Made by a program: the position numbers and the translations under genes. Of a stretch of 64,000 bases of DNA, positions 9,501 through 19,472 are shown one piece after another; the first letter of the stretch is position 1, and the number at the start of each line of letters is the position of its first letter. Where the stretch lies: positions 3,995,642-4,059,641 of the forward strand of contig NZ_CP014844.1 in NCBI RefSeq assembly GCF_001598055.1, given 5' to 3'. Under the pieces are notes generated by a model. That model saw nothing but the letters and a program-made list of their open reading frames with translations, had not been told where the DNA came from and did not search any database. This DNA is from Cupriavidus nantongensis (GTDB lineage Bacteria > Pseudomonadota > Gammaproteobacteria > Burkholderiales > Burkholderiaceae).

Positions 9501-10742
9501 GCCGCGCAGCGAGCCGCCGCCGGCGATCTCGGCCTTGCCCGCCAGCGCCACGCGCAGGTCCGACACCGTCTGCGCCGCCTCGCTCAGTTCGACCCGGGCG
9601 CGCACCGAATGCACCGGCAGCCGCTCGCGGTCGAGCGGGCCGGCCTCCAGGTTGCGGATCTCGATCTCGCCGGCAACCGCCAGCGGCGGCGGAGCCGGCG
9701 CGGCTGCGGGCGCAGAGGCGGCTGCCGATGGCGCGGAGGCCGCCGGCGCGGAAGCCGCGGGCGCCGAAGCTGCCGCCGCGTTGCTGCCGGCCGCCACGCC
9801 GTCCACCGGCCGCAGCTCGGCATGCACGGTCAGGTTGGCGTGCGGCGCCGACGGGCTGAACAGGCGCGGGTTGATGCGGTCGCCATCGACCAGCAGGTGC
9901 GTGAACGGCACCTTGCCGAACGGCGTCAGGTCGGCGCCGGCACGCAGGTGGATGCGGTCGCCGCTGGCCTGCACTTCGGCGCGCAAGGCATCGAGGTTGC
10001 CGTTGGCGGTCGCGTTGACGGCAAAGGCCTCGTCCTGCCAGCTGCTTTCCAGCAACGCTTCGGCGCTGAGCGCGAACGGCGCGGCGGCACCCAGCTGCGC
10101 GTTGGCGGCCAGCTTGCCGTAGGGCGTTTCCAGCTTGTCGATGCTGACACGGTGGCGCTGGCCGTCGCTGTGCAGCGCGCCGGCCAGGTTGCCGAACACC
10201 ATCGGCTCGGCCGTGGGCGCCGGGCCCTGCACCAGCGCCAGGCGCTCGAGCGTCAGCGCATCGACATCGATGGCCAGCGGCAATTCGAGCGAAGCGGGCT
10301 TCTGCATCGGTTCGGTGCTGGGTTCGGACGGGCCGAGCCGCACTTCGGCCTTGCCGATGCGCAGCCACTGCACATGCAGCCGCCGCGGCTGCCAGCTCAG
10401 CTTCCAGCTGCCGTCGACGCGGTCGACCGTGACGCGCGTCTGGCCGCTGGCGAACACCACGTCGCGCAGGCGCAGGCCGTGCGCCACGGTGCCGCCTTCG
10501 AGCTGACCGCTGAGCATGCCGGCCGACAGCCGCGTGGCCAGCGTCCACAGGTGCCGCGTGCCGGCCTCGGTGCGCAGCGCCGCCACGCCGGCGGCCGCCA
10601 GCACCACCACCAGCAACAGCAGGATGCCGGCCAGCCAGGCCAGCGCGCGCCACAGCCGCCGGCGCTTGCGCGGCGCCGGACCGGACGGCGGCGGTGCGGC
10701 GTCGCTGCCGCCGGGCACCGAAGGCAGGTCGTGCACGTTCAT
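6591..10742 (-). CDS. tamB: TamB-type translocation/AsmA-like protein (DUF490 family)
   Basis: A 1383-residue inner-membrane-anchored periplasmic protein. The N-terminus is cytoplasmic and basic (RKRRRLWRALAWLAG), followed by one membrane span at about residues 35-57 and then a very long beta-rich region of repeated short strands typical of TamB bridge proteins. The C-terminal segment (GKKLDIERGIINFNGPIDNP-like, then FGYGAES and GLNDQQVVSMGKAI) matches the conserved TamB domain. Residues about 318-352 form an Ala/Ser/Pro linker. Its ATG overlaps the tamA stop by 1 base (TGATG), so the pair is translationally coupled. In known systems TamB connects to TamA to move phospholipids or autotransporters to the outer membrane. 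Confidence 0.93.
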   Translation of the reverse strand: MNVHDLPSVPGGSDAAPPPSGPAPRKRRRLWRALAWLAGILLLLVVVLAAAGVAALRTEAGTRHLWTLATRLSAGMLSGQLEGGTVAHGLRLRDVVFASGQTRVTVDRVDGSWKLSWQPRRLHVQWLRIGKAEVRLGPSEPSTEPMQKPASLELPLAIDVDALTLERLALVQGPAPTAEPMVFGNLAGALHSDGQRHRVSIDKLETPYGKLAANAQLGAAAPFALSAEALLESSWQDEAFAVNATANGNLDALRAEVQASGDRIHLRAGADLTPFGKVPFTHLLVDGDRINPRLFSPSAPHANLTVHAELRPVDGVAAGSNAAAASAPAASAPAASAPSAAASAPAAAPAPPPLAVAGEIEIRNLEAGPLDRERLPVHSVRARVELSEAAQTVSDLRVALAGKAEIAGGGSLRGGRGGFDLDVRRLDPAALHGSLTSASLSGPVVVRLEPGRQSVALDLSGGQLKLFADASMDAETVTLAALRAVVGTGLLTAEGKLGLKDKQPYSFKGKLSAFDPSRLAKVAAGRINADFSATGELAPQLGVALDFAVHESEYAGLPMTGGGKLRLAGERLLPSEAALSMAGNQASLRGSFGARGDALKLAVDAPQLERLKFGVAGQLKLDATITGTLKKPEVVADYNAQTLEMGPHKLASASGRAEIRGGLDGPLSVQLAARGYRGPQASLATLDATLNGTQASHAFDVKAAGSLNQRPLQLALAGQGAWRGQQGWNGTIRTLEERSTVNLRLAAPAQLLVADQRVRLGATRLLLDRATLAIDSFDWDHGRIRSAGSLDGLQVGHVLELMETITGERPPVRSDLVIDGRWNLALAETATGFAELRRRSGDLSVNAGRGFTTLGLGETSLRADAGGNRIALRGGMVSGRIGKVVVDASAGLVQEQGLQTVGPASTLGGTVNVDVPRLKSLEALTGPQYAFDGRLAAAMRLAGTVAAPLLTGTINGDNLAVTLYDQGLRLTDGTVRVVLDQNTVELRQVEFHGGEGKLTATGNIKLGEADPNLTGRIVADKLQLFASPERTLVVSGDASIANENKQVVIRGKFRVDRALFDLPKAGAPVLGDDVVVIRRKDQRAVKTAATPVPESKPASRFSPVIDLTVDLGNNFRFRGAGADLLLAGQMGVKSEPLAPMKATGTVRVTDGTYEAFGRKLDIERGIINFNGPIDNPNMNIRAMRRNQEVEAGVEVTGTVRLPRVRLVSEPNVPDEDKLSWLMFGYGAESAGAGQQRQLSGSALGGAALGLIGGRAGKGIVSHFGIDEFSIGPSTAGLNDQQVVSMGKAITERMSVGYEQSLTSASNVVKLTWQFSRRWSLIAKGGSINGLSVLFNRRFDTWANLFSGAPNRGTRRSQQDESQPLDPESAAQAASAVIAEPVRR

Positions 10743-12553
10743 CAGAACGCCACCCCCAGCGAGATATGCGGGCGGAACTGCCGCTCCTGGATGCCGTAGC
10801 CCACGTCGAGCTGCAGCGGGCCCACTGGCGTGCGCCAGCGCACGCCGACGCCCACGCCGTTGTAGATGGTCACGCCGCGCAGGTCGTTGGCGGCGGTGCC
10901 GGCATCCCAGAACACGGCCATGCCCCAGTCCGGCTTGAACCAGTACTGGTACTCCAGGCTGCCGGTGGCCAGGTACTTGGCCGGCAGCACGCTGGCGCCG
11001 CTGGGCGTGCCGATCGACTGGTAGCTGTAGCCGCGGATCGAGTCGGTGCCGCCGGCGCGAAAGCGCAGCGTCGCCGGAATCTGGCTGGCGCTGTCGCCGC
11101 TCAGGTCGGCGCCCAGCTCCAGCCGCGCCACCACCAGGTCGCGCTTGCCGACCGGCACGTACTGGCGAATCCGGCCGTACAGCCGCAGGAAGGTGGCATC
11201 GCTGAGCAGGTTCTTGGCGGCCACCCCGATCTGGGTGTTGATCACGTTGCCGCGGCGCGGGAACACCGGGTTGTCGACATCGCGCCGGGTCCAGGCAAAG
11301 GCCGGCACCAGCGCCTTGCTGATCTGGCTGGCCTGGCCAATCGGCAGCAGCTTGTCGTAGTAGAAGTCGAGCGACATCGCCACGTCGTACTTCTCGCGCG
11401 AGCGCGCGCGCTTCAGGCCCGCGCGCAGGCTGGTGGTGTCGGTGTTCTCGATGTCGATGGTGCGCTCGTAGCTGCTGTAGACGCTGTTGCGGTAGGCCCC
11501 GCGCGACGGCGGCATCGCCGCCTCGGCGAACAGGTAGGAACGCTTCTGTTCGATGCGCGCCTGCGAATCGAAGGTCCAGGCGCGGTTGAACAGGTTGTAG
11601 TAGGAATAGCGCCCTTCGACCTGCGCCCCGGTATCGGTGGTAAAGCCGACACCGCTGTTGAGCCGGTGCACCGGGTATTCGCGCACGCGCACCGACACCG
11701 GCGCGGTGACCACGCCGTCGGGCGCCTGTTCGGCATCCGGCGGCGGCTCCAGGTCGACCTGCACGTTGGAGAAATACGGCTGGTTCTGGATCGCGCGCTG
11801 CAGCTCCAGCAGCCGCTCCACCCGGTACGGCTCGCCCTCGTTGAGCGGGTTGACGTTGACGATGATCTGTTCCGGGTAGCGGCGCGTGCCGGTGACCTTG
11901 AGCGGGCCCAGGCGGTAGGCCGGGCCGCTGACATAGTGCGCCGACAGGTCCGCGCGCAGCTCGTCCGGCTCGACCCGCGCCTGCGACGCGGCCAGCCGCG
12001 CGCCGTAGTAGGTGTGGCTCTGCAGCGTCACCAGCGCGTCTTCCTTGGCCTTGTCCCAGTCGTCCTGGCGGAACGGCTCGCCCGCGGGCAGGCCCCACTT
12101 GGCCTTCATCTCCGCCACCTGCTCGGGCGACTGGGTCGAGGCCGGGCCGGTCACCTGCAGGTCGACGTTGCGGATCAGCGTGCGCGCGCCGGGGTCGACC
12201 ATCACATGGACCACGCGCTGGTCGCCCTCGCCCTCGACGCGGGTGGTGGTGGTCGGATCGAAATAGCCTTCGGTGGAGGTGAAGGCCCGCACCTGCTCGC
12301 CGACGGTCTCGACCATGTAGTCGAACTGGTCCTGCGACAGGTCGGTGCGGTCCTTGTAGCGGGCGAGGTCGAGGTGCTCCTCGAGCATCTCGCGAATCGG
12401 CTTGGGCGCTTCGACCTCGACCTTGTAGGCGGCCTGGGCCGCACCTGCGGCAAGCGTCAACACCAGCACTCCGAGCACGCCCAAGGCGCGCGCGGCCGGG
12501 CGCCTGGCGCCACGGCCAGCCGGGTCAGCGGTGTTAGCGGTGTCTTGCGGCAT
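10742..12553 (-). CDS. tamA: TamA-type Omp85 outer-membrane protein
   Basis: About 603 residues. A signal peptide is visible (LGVLGVLVLTLAAGAAQA then AYKVEV). Three POTRA-like domains follow, including the DQFDYMVETVGEQVRAF and YPEQIIVNVNPLNEGEPYR segments. The C-terminal half is an Omp85 barrel with the diagnostic GTDSIRGYSY motif and a C-terminus ending in phenylalanine (ISLGVAF). The start is taken as the ATG at 12553 (MPQDTAN); an in-frame ATG at 12571 is also possible. tamB follows immediately. Confidence 0.92.
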   Translation of the reverse strand: MPQDTANTADPAGRGARRPAARALGVLGVLVLTLAAGAAQAAYKVEVEAPKPIREMLEEHLDLARYKDRTDLSQDQFDYMVETVGEQVRAFTSTEGYFDPTTTTRVEGEGDQRVVHVMVDPGARTLIRNVDLQVTGPASTQSPEQVAEMKAKWGLPAGEPFRQDDWDKAKEDALVTLQSHTYYGARLAASQARVEPDELRADLSAHYVSGPAYRLGPLKVTGTRRYPEQIIVNVNPLNEGEPYRVERLLELQRAIQNQPYFSNVQVDLEPPPDAEQAPDGVVTAPVSVRVREYPVHRLNSGVGFTTDTGAQVEGRYSYYNLFNRAWTFDSQARIEQKRSYLFAEAAMPPSRGAYRNSVYSSYERTIDIENTDTTSLRAGLKRARSREKYDVAMSLDFYYDKLLPIGQASQISKALVPAFAWTRRDVDNPVFPRRGNVINTQIGVAAKNLLSDATFLRLYGRIRQYVPVGKRDLVVARLELGADLSGDSASQIPATLRFRAGGTDSIRGYSYQSIGTPSGASVLPAKYLATGSLEYQYWFKPDWGMAVFWDAGTAANDLRGVTIYNGVGVGVRWRTPVGPLQLDVGYGIQERQFRPHISLGVAF

Positions 12554-12741
12554 CGCCCATTGTCCACACATACAAAGTCGGTATTTGACCACACCCGGCC
12601 GCGCGCCCGGAACTTTCCCACGCGTTGCGGTGCCCTCGCGGCCGCCGGCTACGCTCTGGCGTGCATCCCGCGGGGCCGATACTGTAAAATCATGGCCCAC
12701 TGTACCTATCTGGCGCCCGCACGGGTGCATCCCGGTTGAAC

Positions 12742-12933
12742 ATGGCCCTCTACGAATCCGATATCACCCAGTTCCTGAAGCAGCTCAAGCAAGAGCGCCC
12801 GACGCTGGAGGCCGAGCAGCGCGACGGCCGCGCCCTGCTGTGGGACAAGGCCCCGATCGACCTCGAAGAGCGCGCCCGCGCCCAGGCTTCGCGCGTGGCG
12901 CAGAAGCCCTACGTCTACTCGCAGGACAACTGA
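12742..12933 (+). CDS. DUF3460 family small protein
   Basis: A 63-residue soluble protein, MALYESDITQFLKQLKQERP..., rich in charged residues and ending in QKPYVYSQDN. This matches the short betaproteobacterial DUF3460 family, whose function is unknown. The ATG at 12742 is preferred; an in-frame TTG lies two codons upstream. It sits 40 bp before scpA on the same strand and is divergent from tamA, so it probably heads the scpA transcript. A TAAAAT element at 12685-12690 could be its -10 box, though no good -35 is visible. Confidence 0.75.
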   Translation: MALYESDITQFLKQLKQERPTLEAEQRDGRALLWDKAPIDLEERARAQASRVAQKPYVYSQDN

Positions 12934-12973
12934 TCCCCGCCGCCCCCGGTCCAGAGCGCGAGCCGAGCGCACC

Positions 12974-13867
12974 ATGAGCGCAGCCGACCAGGACAAGCTG
13001 CCGCTGCCCGTGGAGCTGCCCGCCGTGGCGCCCGCAGCCGGCGCCGGCCCGGCCGGCCCCGCCGACATGGTCGACGGGATGGCGTTCGCGCGCCTGTACG
13101 GCGAGCCGCTGTTCAAGCTGCCGCAGGACCTCTATATCCCGCCGGACGCGCTCGAGATCTTCCTCGAAGCCTTCGAGGGCCCGCTGGACCTGCTGCTGTA
13201 CCTGATCCGCAAGCAGAACTTCAACGTCCTCGACATCCCGATGTCGCAGGTGACGCGGCAGTACCTGTCGTATATCGAGCAGATCCGCAAGACCAACCTG
13301 GAGCTGGCGGCGGAATACCTGCTGATGGCGGCGATGCTGATCGAGATCAAGTCGCGCATGCTGCTGCCGGTCAAGAAGGCCGACAGCGACGAGGAAGCCG
13401 AAGACCCGCGCGCCGAGCTGGTGCGCCGCCTGCTGGAATATGAGCAGATGAAGCTGGCCGCGCAGCGCCTCGATACGGTGCCGCAGCTGGGCCGCGACTT
13501 CCTGCGCTCGCAGGTCTATATCGAGCAGAGCCTGGCGCCGCGCTTCCCTGACGTCGAAACCGTCGACCTGCAGGCGGCCTGGGCCGACGTGCTCAAGCGC
13601 GCCAAGCTCAACCAGCACCACAAGATCTCGCGCGAGGAGCTGTCGGTGCGCGAGCATATGAGCCAGATCCTGCGCCGGCTGCAGCATGCGCGCTTCATGG
13701 AGTTTTCCGAGCTGTTCGAGGACGCGGTGCGCTCCGGCAAGGGCGTGCCGGTGGTGGTGGTGAACTTCATCGCCATGCTCGAGCTGTCGCGCGAATCGCT
13801 GGTGGAGATCACCCAGGCCGAGCCGTTCGCACCGATTTATGTGCGATTGGCGTACAGCCCCAGCTGA
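12974..13867 (+). CDS. scpA: Segregation and condensation protein A
   Basis: A 297-residue kleisin subunit of the SMC-ScpAB condensin that organises and segregates the chromosome. The core begins near residue 55 with FEGPLDLLLYLIRKQNFNVL, the family hallmark, followed by the helical SMC-binding segment LELAAEYLLMAAMLIEIKSR and a C-terminal winged-helix region. The first 50 residues are a Pro/Ala-rich extension common in Burkholderiales. scpB is not in the window. panC follows after 138 bp. Confidence 0.92.
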   Translation: MSAADQDKLPLPVELPAVAPAAGAGPAGPADMVDGMAFARLYGEPLFKLPQDLYIPPDALEIFLEAFEGPLDLLLYLIRKQNFNVLDIPMSQVTRQYLSYIEQIRKTNLELAAEYLLMAAMLIEIKSRMLLPVKKADSDEEAEDPRAELVRRLLEYEQMKLAAQRLDTVPQLGRDFLRSQVYIEQSLAPRFPDVETVDLQAAWADVLKRAKLNQHHKISREELSVREHMSQILRRLQHARFMEFSELFEDAVRSGKGVPVVVVNFIAMLELSRESLVEITQAEPFAPIYVRLAYSPS

Positions 13868-14854
<987 letters not shown>

Positions 14855-14880
14855 GCGGCGCATCCGCGTCCGCCGAAGAA

Positions 14881-14909
14881 AAAGGCAGGCCCGGCGGCCT
14901 GCCTTTTTT
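14881..14909. terminator. Rho-independent terminator, probably bidirectional
   Basis: A perfect 8-bp GC stem (GGCAGGCC/GGCCTGCC) with loop CGGC at 14884-14903 is followed by six T on the plus strand and preceded by five A. It can therefore stop both panC transcription (plus) and the convergent PepSY gene (minus), whose stop codon starts at the end of the T tract. Confidence 0.9.
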
Positions 14910-16102
14910 CATGCCCGGCGCATGCCGGCGCGCTGCGCGGTCTTCTCCACATGGCGCTGGTGGCCGCGCCGCCGCTTCCACCAGATCAGCGTGCCGGTCA
15001 CGGCGAACGCGAGCGGCGCCAGCCCGAACAGCGTGATGAAGATCCGCCCCGGCAGGCCGAAGGCCTCGCCGGTATGCAGCGGAAACTGCCAGTTCAGCAG
15101 CGTGTCGCCGGCGGGCGCCAGCAGCGGATCGCGCACGCCCAGCGGCGCGCCGGTCCAGGCATCGAGCCAGAGCCGCGTCGCGCCGGTGTGCTGGCGCACT
15201 TCGCCGGGCTGGCACAACCGGATCTCGAAGGCATCGCCGGGCTTGCGCGGGAAGCCGATGCGCGTGACCTGCGCCTGCGGGAACTGCGCCTGCGCCGCGG
15301 CCATGATCTCGCCCGCTTCCAGCGGCCGCGCGCCGGCCGGCGGCGGTGCCGAGACATGCCTGGCCGGCGGCGTCACCGTCATCACGCCCGCCACGATCGG
15401 CGTGACCCACTTGGGCAGGTTCAGGTACCAGCCGGAAAACGCGATGACGGCCAGCACCGGCGCGGCCAGGATGCCGCCGGCACGGTGCAGCGAATAGTTG
15501 AAGCGCGACCAGGAGCCGCCATGCGTGATGCGGAATGCTTGCACCACCGAGCGCAGCTTCATCTTCGGCCACCACGCCGCCACCCCGACCAGCGTGGTCA
15601 GCAACAGCAGCATGCCGGCGACGCCGGTGATGGTCTTGCCGGTATCGCCCGACAGCAGGTAGCGGTGCAGGTGGAACAGCGTGGGCAGCAGCAGCCGGCG
15701 CGACAGCCCGGGCTCGCCCCAGACGCGCTCGCCCTTCACCGCCAGCGTGACCGGATCGACCATCACCTGGCGCGAGCGCCCCGGCACCACGCCGTCGGGC
15801 CCCTTGACCGGATACCAGGCGATAAAGACGCCGTCGGCATGGGTCGGCAGCATCAGCAGGTTGGGCTTGCCGTAGGGCGGCGCCGCCAGCCGCCCGGTCA
15901 CGGCCTGGACCGTGTCCGGGGTCACCGGCGCCGTCATCGGAGCCGAGGCCACCAGCAGGTCGGGATTGAGCCAGGCGTCGAGCTCATCGCGCCAGGCGAT
16001 GGTCATGCCGGTCAGCCCCATCAGGACGAACAGCAGGCCGAGACCGAGGCCGATATAACGATGCAGCTTGACGAGGACGACGCGCAGGCGGCCGGTGACC
16101 AT
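14909..16102 (-). CDS. PepSY-associated TM helix protein
   Basis: A 397-residue inner-membrane protein. Four main hydrophobic segments are visible: the N-terminal helix after VKLHRYIGLGLGLLFVLMGL, one near GVAGMLLLLTTLVGVAAWW, one near ILAAPVLAVIAFSGWYL, and a C-terminal one before WWKRRRGHQRH. Large periplasmic loops carry PepSY-like segments. The conserved KLHRY histidine and the overall design match PepSY membrane proteins often linked to iron or siderophore reduction; the specific role here is not shown. It stands alone between panC and cobQ. Confidence 0.85.
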   Translation of the reverse strand: MVTGRLRVVLVKLHRYIGLGLGLLFVLMGLTGMTIAWRDELDAWLNPDLLVASAPMTAPVTPDTVQAVTGRLAAPPYGKPNLLMLPTHADGVFIAWYPVKGPDGVVPGRSRQVMVDPVTLAVKGERVWGEPGLSRRLLLPTLFHLHRYLLSGDTGKTITGVAGMLLLLTTLVGVAAWWPKMKLRSVVQAFRITHGGSWSRFNYSLHRAGGILAAPVLAVIAFSGWYLNLPKWVTPIVAGVMTVTPPARHVSAPPPAGARPLEAGEIMAAAQAQFPQAQVTRIGFPRKPGDAFEIRLCQPGEVRQHTGATRLWLDAWTGAPLGVRDPLLAPAGDTLLNWQFPLHTGEAFGLPGRIFITLFGLAPLAFAVTGTLIWWKRRRGHQRHVEKTAQRAGMRRA

Positions 16103-16135
16103 GACGGGGTGAAGTACGTTGAGCGGACGCTGCCA

Positions 16136-16194
16136 GGCGCGGAATATGGCGCAAGAGCCATCTCCGCGCCACGATGCGAATGCGAAGGATTCGC
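16136..16194. other. Two adjacent inverted repeats in the PepSY gene 5' region
   Basis: The 129-bp gap between the PepSY gene and cobQ holds two hairpin-capable sequences. One is at 16136-16170, GGCGCGGA...ATGGC pairing with GCCAT...TCCGCGCC. The other is at 16176-16194, GCGAAT pairing with ATTCGC across a 7-base loop. They lie in the putative leader of the PepSY gene (minus) and downstream of the cobQ stop, so they could be a cobQ terminator structure or an operator. No T tract is present. Confidence 0.4.
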
Positions 16195-16231
16195 GATTCT
16201 AACAGGGCCCTTTGGCACTGCCGTGGCAACG

Positions 16232-17749
16232 TCAGCGCTGCAACGGCGCCAGCAGTGCCGCCAGGTCCAGGTGCGCGGCCATGGTGTCGGCCAGGCGCTC
16301 GATCGACGCTTCGCGCAGCGCGTCGAGATCGACTGCCTGCGCCTGGTCCAGCCCGGCCCAGCGCAGCAGCGCCTGGCAGGCGGCGGGGTCGTCGAACAGT
16401 CCGTGCACATAGGTGGCCAGCACCTGCCCGTCGGCCGAGCGCGCGCCGTCCGGGCGCATGGTGCCGTCGCCGCGGTCCAGCCACAGCGCCGGCCGCTCCA
16501 GGCCCTTGCCGGTGGTGACGCCGAGGTGGATCTCGTAGCCGCGCACCGGCGCGTCGGCCGTCTCCGGCGCCAGCTTGCCGCGCACCTGGCGCAGCTGCTT
16601 GTCGGCGGCCAGCGTGGTGTCGTAATCGAGCCAGCCCAGCCCCGCGCTGCTGCCGGCGGGGCCTTCGCGGCCATCGGGATCGTGCACCTGCCGCCCCAGC
16701 ATCTGCATGCCGCCGCAGATGCCGATCAGCTTGCCGCCGTAGCGCAGGTGCCGCGCCAGCGCCGCATCCCAACCGTGGGCGCGCAGGAAGTCCAGGTCGC
16801 CGCGCACGTTCTTGCTGCCGGGCAGCACCACCAGGTCGGCGGGCGGGACCGGCCGGCCCGGGCCGACGAACTGCAGGTCCACCTGCGGATGCGCGCGCAG
16901 CGCGTCGAAGTCGGTATGGTTGGCGATGCGCGGCAGCACCGGCACGATCACGCGCAGGCGCTGCGCGGCGTGCCCAGCATCGGCCTGCGCGCCGATGATG
17001 GCGTCCTCGGCATCCAGGTGCAGGCCATGCAGATACGGCAGCACGCCGAACACCGGCTTGCCGGTGCGCGCCACCAGCCAGTCCAGGCCCGGCTCCAGCA
17101 GACCGATATCGCCGCGGAAGCGGTTGATGATGAAGCCGGTCACGCGCGCGCGCTCGCTGTCGGACAGGCAGTCGAGCGTGCCCACCAGGTGCGCGAACAC
17201 GCCGCCGCGGTCGATGTCCGCGACCAGCACCACCGGGCAGTCGACCTGCTCGGCAAACCCCATGTTGGCGATGTCGCGCTCGCGCAGGTTGACCTCGGCC
17301 GGGCTGCCGGCGCCCTCCACCAGCACCACCTCATGGGCCTGCGCCAGGCGCGCGTGCGATTCCAGCACCGCCTGCATCGCCCGCGGCTTGTAGGCGTGGT
17401 AGGCGCGCGCGTCCAGGTCCAGCCGCGCGCGTCCGTGGATGATGACCTGGGCGCCGGTGTCGCTGCTGGGCTTGAGCAGCACCGGGTTCATGTCGGTATG
17501 CGGCGCCAGCCGCGCCGCCTGCGCCTGCAGCGCCTGGGCCCGGCCGATTTCGCCGCCGTCGGCGGTGACGGCGCTGTTCAGCGCCATGTTCTGCGGCTTG
17601 AACGGCACCACGCGCGTGCCGGCGCGCGCCAGCACCCGGCACAGCCCGGCGACGATGGTGCTCTTGCCGGCATCGGAGGTGGTGCCCTGGACCATCAACG
17701 TGCCGCGCAGGGCACCCGGCGGCGGGGATTGCGGAGAGTCGGATTGCAT
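16232..17749 (-). CDS. cobQ: Cobyric acid synthase (glutamine-hydrolysing)
   Basis: A 505-residue enzyme that amidates adenosylcobyrinic acid a,c-diamide at positions b, d, e and g. The N-terminal synthetase domain has the nucleotide-binding loop [19 protein letters not shown] and [12 protein letters not shown]. The C-terminal class-I glutaminase-like domain has the nucleophile cysteine in [10 protein letters not shown] and a late histidine in YVHGLFD. The start at 17749 (MQSDSPQ) is chosen because the longer upstream frame is low-complexity. It runs divergently from cobU, 68 bp apart. Confidence 0.95.
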   Translation of the reverse strand: MQSDSPQSPPPGALRGTLMVQGTTSDAGKSTIVAGLCRVLARAGTRVVPFKPQNMALNSAVTADGGEIGRAQALQAQAARLAPHTDMNPVLLKPSSDTGAQVIIHGRARLDLDARAYHAYKPRAMQAVLESHARLAQAHEVVLVEGAGSPAEVNLRERDIANMGFAEQVDCPVVLVADIDRGGVFAHLVGTLDCLSDSERARVTGFIINRFRGDIGLLEPGLDWLVARTGKPVFGVLPYLHGLHLDAEDAIIGAQADAGHAAQRLRVIVPVLPRIANHTDFDALRAHPQVDLQFVGPGRPVPPADLVVLPGSKNVRGDLDFLRAHGWDAALARHLRYGGKLIGICGGMQMLGRQVHDPDGREGPAGSSAGLGWLDYDTTLAADKQLRQVRGKLAPETADAPVRGYEIHLGVTTGKGLERPALWLDRGDGTMRPDGARSADGQVLATYVHGLFDDPAACQALLRWAGLDQAQAVDLDALREASIERLADTMAAHLDLAALLAPLQR

Positions 17750-17805
17750 CGGCGGATTATCGCACCGGCCCGCACGCGGGCCGTGCCATGCCCGGATGCG
17801 GCGGC

Positions 17806-17811
17806 TACAAT
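17806..17811 (+). promoter_or_regulatory. Candidate -10 element upstream of cobU
   Basis: TACAAT ends 6 bp before the chosen cobU ATG. If this is the -10 box, the mRNA would have almost no leader. The alternative in-frame ATG at 17788 would place it inside the gene. No good -35 is visible. Confidence 0.35.
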
Positions 17812-17817
17812 ACGCGG

Positions 17818-18492
17818 ATGGAAACCCCGGCCATCGCACCCGCCACCGCGCCCGGTACCGCCCCTGCCGCACAGCCGCGCGCTGCCGCCAGCGGGACCGG
17901 CGGCCGCCAGCTGACGCTGGTGCTGGGCGGCGCACGTTCCGGCAAGAGCCACTTTGCCGAACAGCTCGCCACCGACCACGCCACCGTCACCGGCGGACCG
18001 GTCACCTACATCGCCACCGCGCACCAGGACCCGGCCCACGCCGACCAGGAGCTGGAGGTGCGCATCGCGCTGCACCGCGCCCGCCGTCCGGCCGACTGGC
18101 GCCTGGTCGAAGAGCCGGTGCACCTGGCCGATGCGCTCTATGCCAACGCGCGCCACGACGGCTGCATCCTGGTCGATTGCATGACGCTGTGGATCAACAA
18201 CCTGCTTTTCCCCAATGGCCGCAGCTATCCCGAGCATGGCGTGATCACGCCGCCGCCGGCATTCACCGAAGAAATCGAGGCACTGCTCAACGCGCTGCCG
18301 ACGCTGCCCGGCCACGTGATCCTGGTCTCGAACGAGATCGGCTTCGGCGTAATCCCGATGGGCGCCATCACCCGCTTCTATGTCGATGAACTGGGCCGCC
18401 TGAACCAGAAGCTGGCCGCCGCGGCCGACTGCGTGCGGCTGCTGGTGGCGGGCATCCCGGTGGCGGTAAAGGGGCCCGATCCCGCATGCTGA
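17818..18492 (+). CDS. cobU: Adenosylcobinamide kinase / adenosylcobinamide-phosphate guanylyltransferase
   Basis: A 224-residue bifunctional enzyme that phosphorylates adenosylcobinamide and adds GMP to it in nucleotide-loop assembly. The P-loop [18 protein letters not shown] follows a Pro/Ala-rich N-terminus of about 35 residues. Further family motifs are [20 protein letters not shown] and [12 protein letters not shown]. The ATG at 17818 is preferred over 17788 because the extra ten residues are not family-like. It overlaps cbiB by 7 bp. Confidence 0.94.
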   Translation: METPAIAPATAPGTAPAAQPRAAASGTGGRQLTLVLGGARSGKSHFAEQLATDHATVTGGPVTYIATAHQDPAHADQELEVRIALHRARRPADWRLVEEPVHLADALYANARHDGCILVDCMTLWINNLLFPNGRSYPEHGVITPPPAFTEEIEALLNALPTLPGHVILVSNEIGFGVIPMGAITRFYVDELGRLNQKLAAAADCVRLLVAGIPVAVKGPDPAC

Positions 18493-19472
18493 TGCTGGCC
18501 TGGCCGGCATGCGTGGCAGCGGCATGGATCGGGGCACTGCTGGACCGCTGGCTGGGCGAGCCGCGCCGCTGGCATCCGCTGGTAGGCTTCGGCCGCATCG
18601 CGGCCGCATTGGAGCGCCGCCTCAACCCTCCCTCGCCACGTAGTGCGCCATGGCGCCAGCGCCTCGCCGGGCTTGCCGGCTGGTGCGTGCTGGTGCTGGT
18701 CCCGGCCGCGCTGGCATGGTGGCTGGTGGCCGCCGCGGCCCGCTGGCATCCGTTCGCCGCGCTGGCGCTGCATGCGCTGGCGTTGTACGCGGCGCTGGGC
18801 GCGCGCAGCCTGCACCAGCATATCGCCCCGATCGCCGACGCACTGGGCGCGGCCAACCTGCCCGCGGCGCGTGCGCTGATCGCGCGCATCGTCTCGCGCG
18901 ACACCGCCGATGCCGACGCCGAGGCGCTGGCGCGCGCCGCCTGCGAATCGGCGCTGGAAAACGGCAACGACGCGGTGTTCGGCGCGCTGTTCTGGTTCCT
19001 GGCCGGCGGCGCGCCGGCCGTGATCGTGTTCCGGCTGGCCAATACGCTCGATGCGATGTGGGGCTACCGCACGCCGCGGCTGCTGCATTTCGGCTGGGCC
19101 GCGGCGCGCATGGACGATGCGCTCAACCTGGTGCCGGCACGGCTGACGGCGCTGTCGTATGCGCTGCTCGGCGCGACCGCGCAGGCGCTGCGCTGCTGGC
19201 GCACGCAGGCGCCGGCATGGTCGAGCCCCAATGCCGGCCCGGTGATGGCCGCGGGCGCCGGCGCGGTCGGTGTAAAGCTGGGCGGCCCGGCGCGCTATCA
19301 CGGTGAAATCGAGCCACGCCCGCCGCTGGGCGCCGGCACCGCGCCGCAGGCGGCGCATGTGATCGCCTGCCTGCGGCTGGTCGAACGCACGCTATGGCTG
19401 TGGCTGGCACTGGCGACAGCCAGCGCGCTCGCCGCCTTGATGGTCCCGTTGATGGTCTCCGCACCGGCATGA
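18486..19472 (+). CDS. cbiB: Adenosylcobinamide-phosphate synthase (CbiB/CobD type)
   Basis: A 328-residue integral membrane enzyme that attaches the aminopropanol (phosphate) arm to adenosylcobyric acid. Typical features are the N-terminal DRWLGEPRRWHPLVGFGRI, the SRDTADADAEALARAACESALENGNDAVFGALFW segment (SRDT...ESxxEN is the family signature) and DAMWGYRTP. It is coupled to cobU and to the next gene by overlaps of 7 and 4 bp. Confidence 0.94.
   Translation: MLMLAWPACVAAAWIGALLDRWLGEPRRWHPLVGFGRIAAALERRLNPPSPRSAPWRQRLAGLAGWCVLVLVPAALAWWLVAAAARWHPFAALALHALALYAALGARSLHQHIAPIADALGAANLPAARALIARIVSRDTADADAEALARAACESALENGNDAVFGALFWFLAGGAPAVIVFRLANTLDAMWGYRTPRLLHFGWAAARMDDALNLVPARLTALSYALLGATAQALRCWRTQAPAWSSPNAGPVMAAGAGAVGVKLGGPARYHGEIEPRPPLGAGTAPQAAHVIACLRLVERTLWLWLALATASALAALMVPLMVSAPA

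Noticed and set aside
9690..9795. Tandem DNA repeat suggesting a CRISPR-like or minisatellite array in tamB
   Set aside because: Only short, irregular codon-level repetition encoding Ala/Ser/Pro; no regular repeat-spacer pattern.
6120..10799. Plus-strand open frame of about 1560 codons opposite tamB
   Set aside because: The translation is low-complexity (His, Gln, Ala, Arg) and mirrors the codon pattern of tamB. tamB has a proper anchor, domains and coupling to tamA.
16103..16231. Second B12 riboswitch near cobQ
   Set aside because: The gap has hairpins, but none of the conserved blocks (B12-box, GCCACTG, the CCCCCGCAACGG segment) is present on either strand.
14951..17914. Plus-strand open frame of nearly 1000 codons over the PepSY and cobQ genes
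   Set aside because: It crosses two well-supported genes on the other strand and their intergenic gap, and has no recognisable domain.
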